This document shows, piece after piece, positions 1 to 5,980 of a stretch of DNA of 5,980 bases. The translations under genes were made by a program, and so were the position numbers. The notes beneath the pieces are model-generated. The model was not told where the DNA came from. It saw only the letters and a program-made list of their open reading frames with translations, and searched no databases. Within the stretch, counting starts at the first letter, position 1. Every line of letters starts with the position of its first letter. This DNA comes from Yoonia sp. GTDB lineage: Bacteria > Pseudomonadota > Alphaproteobacteria > Rhodobacterales > Rhodobacteraceae. The stretch is from NCBI GenBank assembly GCA_028822885.1, contig JAPKCP010000200.1, positions 1 to 5,980 on the forward strand, in the 5' to 3' direction.

Positions 1-12
1 CTCCATCACGCT

Positions 13-123
13 CAAAGCCTATGCTGTATTCAAATGACACCCTGGTGAGCGCACGATTAAGGTCCCTAGTGCTCAATCTCAGCGCGATCACGCAAAGTTG
101 TAAACTCACCCCAAAGCCTATGC
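13..123 (+). repeat. 12-bp direct repeat pair upstream of coxC
   Basis: CAAAGCCTATGC occurs at 13-24 and again at 112-123, 99 bp apart, in the non-coding stretch before coxC. The flanks are partly alike (CTC/CCC before; TGTA/GTAC after). I see no gene, no convincing sigma-70 promoter and no RNA structure in 1-174. The repeat could be a regulator site for coxC or an upstream divergent gene, or a chance or duplication remnant. Confidence 0.35.
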
Positions 124-174
124 GTACAAGAAACGACAATTTGCAAACGCATTTCGACACGCTTAGAAAGGTGT

Positions 175-1287
175 ATGTTGGAACACGGTCATAACCCCTC
201 TCTCGTGTTAGCGTCGCTCGCGATTGCCTTGATGGCAGCTTTCACTGGCCTGTCGTTGACCCGAGGTGCGTCCGTGATGGGGACGGCGCGTCGCAAGCTA
301 TTCGTGTCGATGTCTGCTGTGGCGTTGGGCACTGGCATCTGGTCGATGCATTTTGTGTCCATGCTCGGTATGACCCTGCCCGTGTCATTTCACTACAACG
401 CACTGGTCACGATGATGTCGGCACTGGTGGCGATATTATTGACTGGTATCGCACTTCTTTTGGTTCACTTTGGTGAACGCACGCCACAGCGCATCACGCT
501 GGCTGGCGTTTGTGTCGGTTTTGGTATCCTCGCGATGCATTATCTTGGGATGTCAGGCATCCAAGCTGTCAAACCGGTCTATTCCGCGCTTGGTATTCTG
601 GTGGCCATCGTGGCGTCGTTGGTCCTGTGCGTGGCGTCCATTTGGATCAGCTATGGGAACCGTGGTAGCCGCAACATCCTGCTTGGAACTGTCGTGTTTG
701 GGTCGACGGTTGTTGCCGTCCATTTCATCGCTATGGCTGGGACGCATTTTGTGAAGGTTGAGGGGGTCGTGTCTTCTGGTCTCTGGCTAAGCAACGAAGT
801 GCTCGCCTTTGGTGTGACACTATCCTCGTTTGTGATTTCTGGCGCTTTTCTACTTGTCAGTGTGACGTTTGCAACGGGCCTGCGTGCACCACGTGATGAG
901 GATGATAAGATGCAACTCAGTGAAGCTGAAACACCCGTTTTAGATAGTCAGACAATCATTCGTGTCCCCTACGAAAGCGACGGACAGACCCATTTTGTGC
1001 AAAGCAAAGACATCGTGTGCGTCCAAGCTGAGGGGCGTTATACTTTCCTATATCATCCGACAGGACGATTGTTTTGCCCATGGTCGATTTCTGACATGAA
1101 AACCCGGCTTGCGAACACCAGCTTTGTGATCGGACATCGCAGTTATCTGATCAACACCGATCACGTCACACGGTTTGAGCGTAAGAAAGATAACGGGGTA
1201 TGTTACTTTGATGGAACCGCACATCTCGATGAGGCCCCGGTCAGCCGATCCTATTTGAAAAAGGTGCGAACGCGCCTTGGTGTTTAG
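175..1287 (+). CDS. coxC: CoxC-like MHYT-LytTR membrane-bound transcriptional regulator
   Basis: This gene encodes a 370-residue integral membrane protein with a cytoplasmic DNA-binding tail. Seven hydrophobic stretches are visible at about 7-28, 43-64, 77-98, 109-129, 136-158, 168-189 and 209-232. Three MHYT-type motifs lie near the ends of helices 2, 4 and 6: MHFVSM (58-63), MHYLGM (121-126) and VHFIAM (182-187). MHYT domains are proposed to bind copper and sense CO, O2 or NO. After a charged linker (about 237-260), residues 262-368 form a LytTR domain, with HRSYLIN (321-327) and VSRSYLKKVR (356-365) as typical segments. CoxC and CoxH of Oligotropha have this architecture, and coxC lies directly before coxM there, so the position favours CoxC. 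The likely role is sensing at the membrane and controlling cox transcription; this is inference. The ATG at 175 has AGAAAGG only 3 nt upstream, a tight spacing; a TTG at 178 is a possible alternative. An upstream in-frame start was not evident. Confidence 0.9.
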   Translation: MLEHGHNPSLVLASLAIALMAAFTGLSLTRGASVMGTARRKLFVSMSAVALGTGIWSMHFVSMLGMTLPVSFHYNALVTMMSALVAILLTGIALLLVHFGERTPQRITLAGVCVGFGILAMHYLGMSGIQAVKPVYSALGILVAIVASLVLCVASIWISYGNRGSRNILLGTVVFGSTVVAVHFIAMAGTHFVKVEGVVSSGLWLSNEVLAFGVTLSSFVISGAFLLVSVTFATGLRAPRDEDDKMQLSEAETPVLDSQTIIRVPYESDGQTHFVQSKDIVCVQAEGRYTFLYHPTGRLFCPWSISDMKTRLANTSFVIGHRSYLINTDHVTRFERKKDNGVCYFDGTAHLDEAPVSRSYLKKVRTRLGV

Positions 1288-1293
1288 GTAGAC

Positions 1294-1361
1294 TTTACGC
1301 ATAAGCCGATTGATTGCTGCAGATGCATACGCACTTCGTGCCCAATATGCGCATTTCGTGC
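1294..1361 (+). promoter_or_regulatory. Candidate operator: four phased TTnnnGC direct repeats upstream of coxM
   Basis: Four copies of TTnnnGC stand on the + strand at 1294-1300 (TTTACGC), 1314-1320 (TTGCTGC), 1335-1341 (TTCGTGC) and 1355-1361 (TTCGTGC). The start-to-start spacing is 20, 21 and 20 bp, close to two helical turns, so all would lie on one face of the DNA. The last two are part of a longer 15-bp repeat (1327-1341 and 1347-1361, 13 of 15 identical). LytTR regulators bind short direct repeats with about 21-bp periodicity, and the CO sensor RcoM (PAS-LytTR) is reported, as I recall, to use triplet TTnnnG repeats at cox promoters. The site could serve the neighbouring CoxC or an RcoM encoded elsewhere. 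The repeats and spacing are seen; the operator role is inferred. No strong -35/-10 pair is visible downstream, which would fit activator dependence. Confidence 0.6.
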
Positions 1362-1440
1362 GCTGATACTTGCGCTTCAAATCTTCACACTAGCACCTCT
1401 GATGCGCTGTCCCGTTGGATGATCCCGAGTACCGGCGTCG

Positions 1441-1446
1441 GGGAGG
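1441..1446 (+). promoter_or_regulatory. Ribosome binding site of coxM
   Basis: GGGAGG stands 7 nt before the ATG at 1454 and settles the coxM start against the in-frame TTG at 1415. The 11-bp string GGGAGGACATC (1441-1451) recurs exactly before coxS (2309-2319). Confidence 0.85.
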
Positions 1447-1453
1447 ACATCGT

Positions 1454-2308
1454 ATGATACCAGCAGCATTTGAATACTATCGACCCGCAGATATCGCAGG
1501 CGCGTTATCTATTTTGGCAGAGCACGGCGATGACGCCCGCGTCCTTGCTGGGGGGCACAGCCTGATCCCGATGATGAAGTTGCGCATGGCCGACGTGCCA
1601 CACCTGATTGATTTGCAGGACATCGCTGATCTCAAGGGCATCACGATTGAAGGTGGCACAGTCACTATCGGCGCAATGACCACCCAGCATGAATTGATCA
1701 ACCACGATGCGCTGGTCGCAGCTTGCCCCATCATCCGCGAGGCAGCCCTTCAGATCGCAGACCCGCAGGTTCGCTACATGGGAACGATTGGTGGGAACGT
1801 CGCCAATGGTGATCCCGGCAACGATATGCCCGGCCTGATGCAATGTCTTGATGCCAATTTTGTCCTTGTCGGTGCAGATGGCACACGCACGGTCAAGGCC
1901 CGCGATTTTTACGAGTCCGCCTACATGACCGAGCGGGACGACGAAGAAATCCTAACCCACATCACCTTTGCTGCCGTCGATGCGGGCTATGCGTATGAAA
2001 AGCAGAAACGCAAAATCGGTGATTACGCCACTGCCGCCTGTGCTGCACTGATCACGAAGAACGGCGATAAAGTTGCCACCGCTGCTATCGCAATGACAAA
2101 CCTCAGCGATGTGCCTGTGTTGTCAGAAACCGCAGCTGCCGCATTGGTCGGCACATCATGTGACGCAGACGCGGTGAAAGCCGCCGTTGCCGCCGCACTC
2201 GAAGACATCGACCCAACAGAAGACAATCGCGGCCCAGTCGCATTCAAGATGCACGTCGCTGGCATCATCATTTCACGCGCAATCATGCGCGCTTGGTCAA
2301 AGGCGTAA
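1454..2308 (+). CDS. coxM: Carbon monoxide dehydrogenase medium subunit (FAD-binding)
   Basis: This gene encodes the flavoprotein subunit of the (CoxL-CoxM-CoxS)2 CO dehydrogenase, 284 residues against 288 in Oligotropha. It takes electrons from the CoxS iron-sulfur clusters onto FAD and passes them to the quinone pool. It belongs to the molybdopterin-dehydrogenase FAD-binding family. The two FAD signatures are present, AGGHS at residues 32-36 and TIGGN at 111-115, the same numbering as in the structurally known Oligotropha protein. The C-terminal third (about 175-280) corresponds to the CO dehydrogenase flavoprotein C-terminal domain. The ATG at 1454 was chosen because GGGAGG (1441-1446) stands 7 nt upstream and the protein then begins MIPAAFEYYRP, the family start. 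An in-frame TTG at 1415 would add 13 unlikely residues and no ribosome binding site. It is the first structural gene, followed after 11 bp by coxS. M-S-L order is typical of form I CODH. Confidence 0.96.
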   Translation: MIPAAFEYYRPADIAGALSILAEHGDDARVLAGGHSLIPMMKLRMADVPHLIDLQDIADLKGITIEGGTVTIGAMTTQHELINHDALVAACPIIREAALQIADPQVRYMGTIGGNVANGDPGNDMPGLMQCLDANFVLVGADGTRTVKARDFYESAYMTERDDEEILTHITFAAVDAGYAYEKQKRKIGDYATAACAALITKNGDKVATAAIAMTNLSDVPVLSETAAAALVGTSCDADAVKAAVAAALEDIDPTEDNRGPVAFKMHVAGIIISRAIMRAWSKA

Positions 2309-2314
2309 GGGAGG
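2307..2314 (+). promoter_or_regulatory. Ribosome binding site of coxS
   Basis: AAGGGAGG overlaps the coxM stop codon (TAA 2306-2308) and lies 5 nt before the ATG at 2320. It decides the coxS start against a TTG at 2293 located inside coxM. Confidence 0.85.
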
Positions 2315-2319
2315 ACATC

Positions 2320-2811
2320 ATGACAAAACAAATCGTATCGATGACGGTCAACGGCGAGAAGAAAGAAGTCCTCGCTGAACCCCGCGAACTGCTGATTTAT
2401 GTGTTGCGCGAAAAGATGGGCATGAAGGGTCCGCATGTTGGGTGTGAGACATCCCATTGTGGGGCTTGCACGGTTGAGATTGACGGCAAGTCTGTGAAAT
2501 CCTGCACCATGTTCGCCGCTCAGGCCCAAGGCGCTGAAATCACAACAATCGAAGGTCTGGGAAGCCCTGACAACCTGCACGTGCTTCAAGAGAACTTCAA
2601 AGAACATCACGGCTTGCAGTGCGGCTATTGTACCCCCGGCATGATCACGCGTGCCCATCGTCTGCTCATCGAAAACCCGAATCCAACAGAAGAAGACGTC
2701 CGCTTTGGCATCGCTGGCAATATCTGCCGCTGCACCGGCTATCAGAATATTGTGAAATCCATTTTGTCGGCAGCCACTGAGATCAATTCTGCAAAGGAGG
2801 CCGCCCAATGA
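2320..2811 (+). CDS. coxS: Carbon monoxide dehydrogenase small subunit ([2Fe-2S] protein)
   Basis: This gene encodes the 163-residue iron-sulfur subunit (Oligotropha CoxS has 166), which relays electrons from the molybdenum site of CoxL to the FAD of CoxM. The N-terminal plant-ferredoxin-like domain has Cys42, Cys47, Cys50 and Cys62 (CETSHCGAC then C) for one cluster. The C-terminal helical domain has Cys101, Cys104 (CGYC), Cys136 and Cys138 (CRC) for the second. All eight ligands are present. The ATG at 2320 is preferred over an in-frame TTG at 2293 that lies inside coxM: AAGGGAGG (2307-2314) is 5 nt before it, and MTKQIVSMTVNG is a normal start for the family. The gene follows coxM by 11 bp and its TGA overlaps the coxL start in ATGA (2808-2811), so it is surely co-transcribed and probably translationally coupled with coxL. 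Confidence 0.97.
   Translation: MTKQIVSMTVNGEKKEVLAEPRELLIYVLREKMGMKGPHVGCETSHCGACTVEIDGKSVKSCTMFAAQAQGAEITTIEGLGSPDNLHVLQENFKEHHGLQCGYCTPGMITRAHRLLIENPNPTEEDVRFGIAGNICRCTGYQNIVKSILSAATEINSAKEAAQ
2793..2800 (+). promoter_or_regulatory. Ribosome binding site of coxL inside coxS
   Basis: AAAGGAGG, an almost perfect anti-16S match, lies in the last codons of coxS, 7 nt before the coxL ATG. Together with the ATGA overlap it points to efficient coupled translation of the catalytic subunit. Confidence 0.88.
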
Positions 2812-5222
2812 AGGATGAAGTCACACGCGAAGAACGGGTCACAAATCTCAAAGGTTTGGGCTGTTCCCGCAAGCGCGTCGAAGATGCCCGCTTTACCCAA
2901 GGCAAGGGCAACTACATCGACGACCTTGAGATGTCAGGAATGCTGACAGGCGATTTTGTCCGTTCGCCCTACGCACATGCCCGCGTCAAATCGATCAACA
3001 TTGATGCAGCCATGGCGCTGGACGGTGTAATTGCAGTCCTGACGGCCAAAGATTTGGAGCCACTGGGTTTGCATTGGATGCCAACACTGGCTGGTGACAA
3101 GCAGATGGTTTTGGCTGACGGAAAGGTGCTGTTCCAAGGCCAAGAAGTAGCCTTTGTCGTCGCCAAAGATCGCTACATCGCGTCGGACGCGGTTGAGCTG
3201 GTTGAGGTCGATTACGAAGAGTTACCCGTCATCGTGGACCCGTTCAAATCCATGCAGTCGGATGTCATTTTGCGCGAAGACCTTGACCCCACAGCCCCCG
3301 GCGCGCACGGCCCCCGCAAACATCCGAACCACATTTTTACATGGGAAGTTGGCGACGAAGAAGGCACCAATGCGGTGATCGACGACGCCGACATCGTGGC
3401 CGAAGAATCCATGTATTATCACCGGACACACCCCTGCCCGCTTGAACCATGTGGTTGCGTCGCAAGTATGGATAAGGTGAACGGGAAACTGACACTTTGG
3501 GGCACGTTCCAAGCCCCGCATGTCGTGCGCACAGTCGCCTCTCTTTTGTCTGGTATCGAAGAGCATAACATCCGCGTTGTCTCCCCCGACATTGGCGGTG
3601 GTTTTGGCAACAAGGTTGGCGTCTATCCCGGCTATATCTGTTCCATCGTCGCCTCCATCGTCACGGGCGTGCCTGTGAAGTGGGTCGAGGACCGGATGGA
3701 AAACCTGATGTCCACGGCATTCGCGCGGGACTATTGGATGACGGGCAAAATCTCGGCCACCAAAGAAGGCAAAATCACAGGGCTGCATTGCCATGTGACC
3801 GCCGACCACGGTGCCTTTGACGCATGTGCTGACCCGACCAAGTTCCCGGCTGGATTTATGAACATCTGCACGGGGTCTTACGACATCCCTATCGCTTATC
3901 TGGGCGTTGACGGCGTCTACACCAACAAAGCCCCCGGCGGCGTATCGTATCGCTGTTCGTTCCGTGTGACTGAGGCTGTCTACTTCATCGAGCGCATGAT
4001 CGAAGTCCTCGCGATTGAGATGAACATGGACGCAGCAGAACTGCGCCGGATCAACTTTATCAAAAAGGAACAGTTCCCGTATAATTCTGCCCTTGGTTGG
4101 GAATATGATAGCGGCGACTATCACACTGCTTGGGACAAAGCACTGAAAGCAGTCGACTATGACGGCCTGCGCAAAGAACAGGCAGAACGTGTCGCGGCCT
4201 ACAAACGCGGTGAAACCCGTACGATTATGGGCATCGGCCTTAGCTTCTTCACCGAAATCGTCGGGGCTGGTCCGGTTAAGAACTGCGATATCCTTGGGAT
4301 GGGCATGTTCGACAGTTGCGAAATCCGCATTCACCCAACTGGGTCTGCGGTTGCGCGGCTTGGAACAATCAGCCAAGGCCAAGGACATGCCACAACTTTT
4401 GCGCAAATCCTTGCATCCGAGATTGGTATCTCAGCGGAATCCATCACGATTGAGGAAGGCGACACAGACACGGCCCCTTATGGACTTGGGACGTATGGAT
4501 CGCGCTCTACCCCTGTTGCTGGTGCAGCCGCAGCAATGGCTGGGCGAAAAATTCGTGCCAAGGCGCAAATGATCGCGGCCTACTTGCTTGAGGTGCACGA
4601 CGATGACGTTGAATTCGACGTCGATCGCTTTGTCATCAAAGGCGCGCCAGAGCGGTTCAAAACCATGGGCGAAATCGCCTATGCCGCCTACAACCAAGCC
4701 ATACCGGGACTTGAGCCGGGTCTCGAAGCGGTCAGCTACTACGATCCGCCCAACATGACCTATCCGTTTGGCGCTTACGTTTGCGTCATGGATATTAACG
4801 TCGACACAGGTGTTCCAACCATCAAACGTTTCTATGCACTTGATGATTGCGGCACACGGATCAATCCAATGGTCATTGAGGGTCAAATTCACGGTGGTCT
4901 CACCGAGGCGCTCGCGGTCGCATTGGGTCAAGAGATTTCTTATGACGAGATGGGCAACCACAAGAACGCGACGCTGATGGACTTCTTCCTACCAACAGCT
5001 TGGGAGGTTCCGAATTACGAGACCGACCATACCGTTACACCGTCCCCGCACCACCCGATCGGAGCAAAAGGCGTCGGGGAAAGCCCACATGTTGGCGGCG
5101 TGCCGTGTTTCTCGAATGCGGTGCAGGATGCGTTCCGCCCATTTGGCAACCGTCATACGAATATGCCGCACGATCATTGGCGCATTTGGAAGACCGCCAA
5201 CGATCTTGGCATGCACGATTGA
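2808..5222 (+). CDS. coxL: Carbon monoxide dehydrogenase large subunit, form I (Mo-Cu catalytic subunit)
   Basis: This gene encodes the catalytic subunit of aerobic CO dehydrogenase, which carries out CO + H2O -> CO2 + 2 H+ + 2 e- at a copper-sulfur-molybdenum centre bound to molybdopterin cytosine dinucleotide. It belongs to the xanthine oxidase family and has 804 residues (809 in Oligotropha). Key residues sit at a constant offset of 5 from Oligotropha: Gln235 (TFQAPH), Cys383, the copper ligand, in SYRCSFR (380-386), QGQGH (523-527), and Glu758 (GVGE), the base at Mo. GGGFG is at 263-267. The Cys-containing loop identifies form I; form II enzymes carry AYRGAGR. The first loop residue is Ser instead of the usual Ala. 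The frame is intact, with the xanthine-dehydrogenase a/b hammerhead domain at about 25-140 and the molybdopterin-binding domain after it. The start is fixed by AAAGGAGG (2793-2800), 7 nt before the ATG, and by the 4-bp overlap with coxS. No clear terminator follows, so coxD is likely in the same transcript. Confidence 0.97.
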   Translation: MKDEVTREERVTNLKGLGCSRKRVEDARFTQGKGNYIDDLEMSGMLTGDFVRSPYAHARVKSINIDAAMALDGVIAVLTAKDLEPLGLHWMPTLAGDKQMVLADGKVLFQGQEVAFVVAKDRYIASDAVELVEVDYEELPVIVDPFKSMQSDVILREDLDPTAPGAHGPRKHPNHIFTWEVGDEEGTNAVIDDADIVAEESMYYHRTHPCPLEPCGCVASMDKVNGKLTLWGTFQAPHVVRTVASLLSGIEEHNIRVVSPDIGGGFGNKVGVYPGYICSIVASIVTGVPVKWVEDRMENLMSTAFARDYWMTGKISATKEGKITGLHCHVTADHGAFDACADPTKFPAGFMNICTGSYDIPIAYLGVDGVYTNKAPGGVSYRCSFRVTEAVYFIERMIEVLAIEMNMDAAELRRINFIKKEQFPYNSALGWEYDSGDYHTAWDKALKAVDYDGLRKEQAERVAAYKRGETRTIMGIGLSFFTEIVGAGPVKNCDILGMGMFDSCEIRIHPTGSAVARLGTISQGQGHATTFAQILASEIGISAESITIEEGDTDTAPYGLGTYGSRSTPVAGAAAAMAGRKIRAKAQMIAAYLLEVHDDDVEFDVDRFVIKGAPERFKTMGEIAYAAYNQAIPGLEPGLEAVSYYDPPNMTYPFGAYVCVMDINVDTGVPTIKRFYALDDCGTRINPMVIEGQIHGGLTEALAVALGQEISYDEMGNHKNATLMDFFLPTAWEVPNYETDHTVTPSPHHPIGAKGVGESPHVGGVPCFSNAVQDAFRPFGNRHTNMPHDHWRIWKTANDLGMHD

Positions 5223-5276
5223 ACACCGGGCGGGGCATTTTTATGTGCGCCGCTCCCACTCATGGAACCTTGGCCT

Positions 5277-5980
5277 ATGACACGTTGGACAGACCTTCAA
5301 ACCTCGTTGGCCAAGACAGGCTACATCGCCAGTGATGATCTGGCGACAGCGCTCCACATTGCCACCACTCTCGGGCGGCCTCTTCTTCTTGAGGGGGCCG
5401 CTGGTGTGGGCAAAACGGAAGTCGCGCGCGCGCTAGCTTCAGTTTACGGCACTCAGTTGATCCGGCTGCAATGCTACGAAGGACTGGATGCGTCCCAAGC
5501 AATTTACGAATGGAATTATCAACGCCAATTACTGTCGATCCGCGCCTCAGCCGAGGCGGGTGAGACAGGGTCAGCGGTCGAGGCACGGATTTTTTCGGAA
5601 GACTACCTACTTGAACGCCCCCTGCTTAAGGCAATCCGTCAAGCCACCCCCCCGGTCCTGTTAATCGATGAAATTGACCGGGCTGATGAGGAGTTTGAGG
5701 CTTACCTGCTCGAAGTTTTATCCGAATTCCAAATCACGATCCCAGAATTGGGCACGATCACCGCGACGACGCGACCCTTGGTAATCCTCACAGCCAACGG
5801 TACCCGTGATCTATCAGACGCCCTGCGCAGACGCTGCATTTACGCGCACGTTGACTACCCAGATCGGCAGACCGAACTTGCGATTTTGGCGTCGCGTTGC
5901 CCAGGGATTGAGGCACATCTTGGCGCGCAAATCGTTGGGTTTGTGCAAAAATTACGGGCTGAAGAATTGGAAAAAGTCCC
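5277..5980 (+). CDS. coxD: CoxD, MoxR-family AAA+ ATPase for CODH active-site maturation (partial, 3' end outside window)
   Basis: The frame is open to the window edge and gives 234 complete codons of an expected 290 or so (Oligotropha CoxD has 295). It is a MoxR-type AAA+ ATPase: Walker A GAAGVGKT at 40-47, Walker B VLLIDE at 127-132 with the family continuation IDRADEEFE, sensor-1 Asn in LTANGTRD (Asn174), and an arginine cluster in DALRRRC (181-187). In Oligotropha, CoxD is a membrane-associated ATPase chaperone needed to build the copper-sulfur-molybdenum centre, working with CoxE and CoxF, which would be expected just downstream of the window. The ATG at 5277 has a weak GGAA (5264-5267) 9 nt upstream; an in-frame ATG at 5262 would add five residues (MEPWP) but has no visible ribosome binding site. 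The start is therefore less certain than the identity. The 54-bp gap after coxL has no in-frame stop, so coxD may depend on coupling to coxL translation. Confidence 0.93.
   Translation, partial: MTRWTDLQTSLAKTGYIASDDLATALHIATTLGRPLLLEGAAGVGKTEVARALASVYGTQLIRLQCYEGLDASQAIYEWNYQRQLLSIRASAEAGETGSAVEARIFSEDYLLERPLLKAIRQATPPVLLIDEIDRADEEFEAYLLEVLSEFQITIPELGTITATTRPLVILTANGTRDLSDALRRRCIYAHVDYPDRQTELAILASRCPGIEAHLGAQIVGFVQKLRAEELEKV

Noticed and set aside
141..169. Possible coxC promoter: TTGCAA (141-146) and TAGAAA (164-169), 17-bp spacer
   Set aside because: The -10-like box overlaps the coxC ribosome binding site, so the transcript would start inside the gene.
1048..1380. 110-codon open frame on the - strand over the coxC end and the intergenic region
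   Set aside because: It covers the LytTR coding region antisense and shows no domain. The part beyond coxC coincides with the repeat array, so a regulatory reading is better supported.
1370..1396. Possible sigma-70 promoter for coxM: TTGCGC (1370-1375) and TAGCAC (1391-1396)
   Set aside because: Each box matches only about 3 of 6 consensus bases and the spacer is 15 bp. It is placed suitably downstream of the repeat array for an activated promoter, but is too weak to list as a feature.
2023..2808. 261-codon open frame on the - strand across coxM and coxS
   Set aside because: It runs antisense to two well-supported genes and has no recognisable domain or plausible start context; it is a codon-bias shadow.
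3222..4406. 394-codon open frame on the - strand inside coxL
   Set aside because: It lies wholly antisense to coxL, whose motifs are intact along the same stretch. Its composition (rich in His, Asp, Arg) looks like a mirror of coxL codon use, and it matches no family I recognise.
5226..5258. GC-rich stretch and T run after coxL as a terminator
   Set aside because: Only an imperfect stem (GGGCGG with CCGCTCCC, one bulge) forms, and the T run is in the loop rather than after the stem. coxD follows closely in the usual operon order.

Overview
The window carries the 5' part of an aerobic molybdenum-copper carbon monoxide dehydrogenase (Mo-Cu CODH, form I) gene cluster, in the order coxC - coxM - coxS - coxL - coxD, all on the + strand. 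The source is probably an alphaproteobacterium. The gene order, the protein lengths and the residue numbering of the cofactor motifs track the Oligotropha (Afipia) carboxidovorans enzyme almost residue for residue. Moderate GC and strong GGGAGG/AAGGAGG ribosome binding sites would fit a Roseobacter-group Rhodobacterales member, but that finer placement is inference.

Layout: 1-174 is a non-coding leader with a 12-bp direct repeat. 175-1287 encodes a seven-helix MHYT membrane sensor fused to a LytTR DNA-binding domain (CoxC type). 1288-1453 is a 166-bp intergenic region with four phased TTnnnGC repeats, read here as an operator for a LytTR-type regulator. 1454-2308 is coxM (FAD subunit), 2320-2811 is coxS (two [2Fe-2S] clusters), and 2808-5222 is coxL (Mo-Cu catalytic subunit). 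coxS and coxL overlap by 4 bp. From 5277 the window runs into coxD, a MoxR-type AAA+ ATPase for active-site maturation, which is cut by the window end.

How they work together: CoxL oxidises CO with water to CO2. Electrons pass from the Mo centre through the two iron-sulfur clusters of CoxS to the FAD of CoxM and on to the respiratory quinone pool. CoxD is needed to build the copper-sulfur-molybdenum centre after the apo-enzyme has folded. CoxC is a plausible membrane-bound regulator of the structural genes, and the repeat array lies exactly where such a regulator would act, just upstream of coxM.

The enzyme system itself is known. The parts most worth a second look are the four-fold 20/21/20-bp phased repeat array, a Ser-for-Ala change in the copper-loop signature of CoxL (SYRCSFR instead of AYRCSFR), and a possible 44-codon upstream reading frame that ends in an ATGA overlap with coxM.
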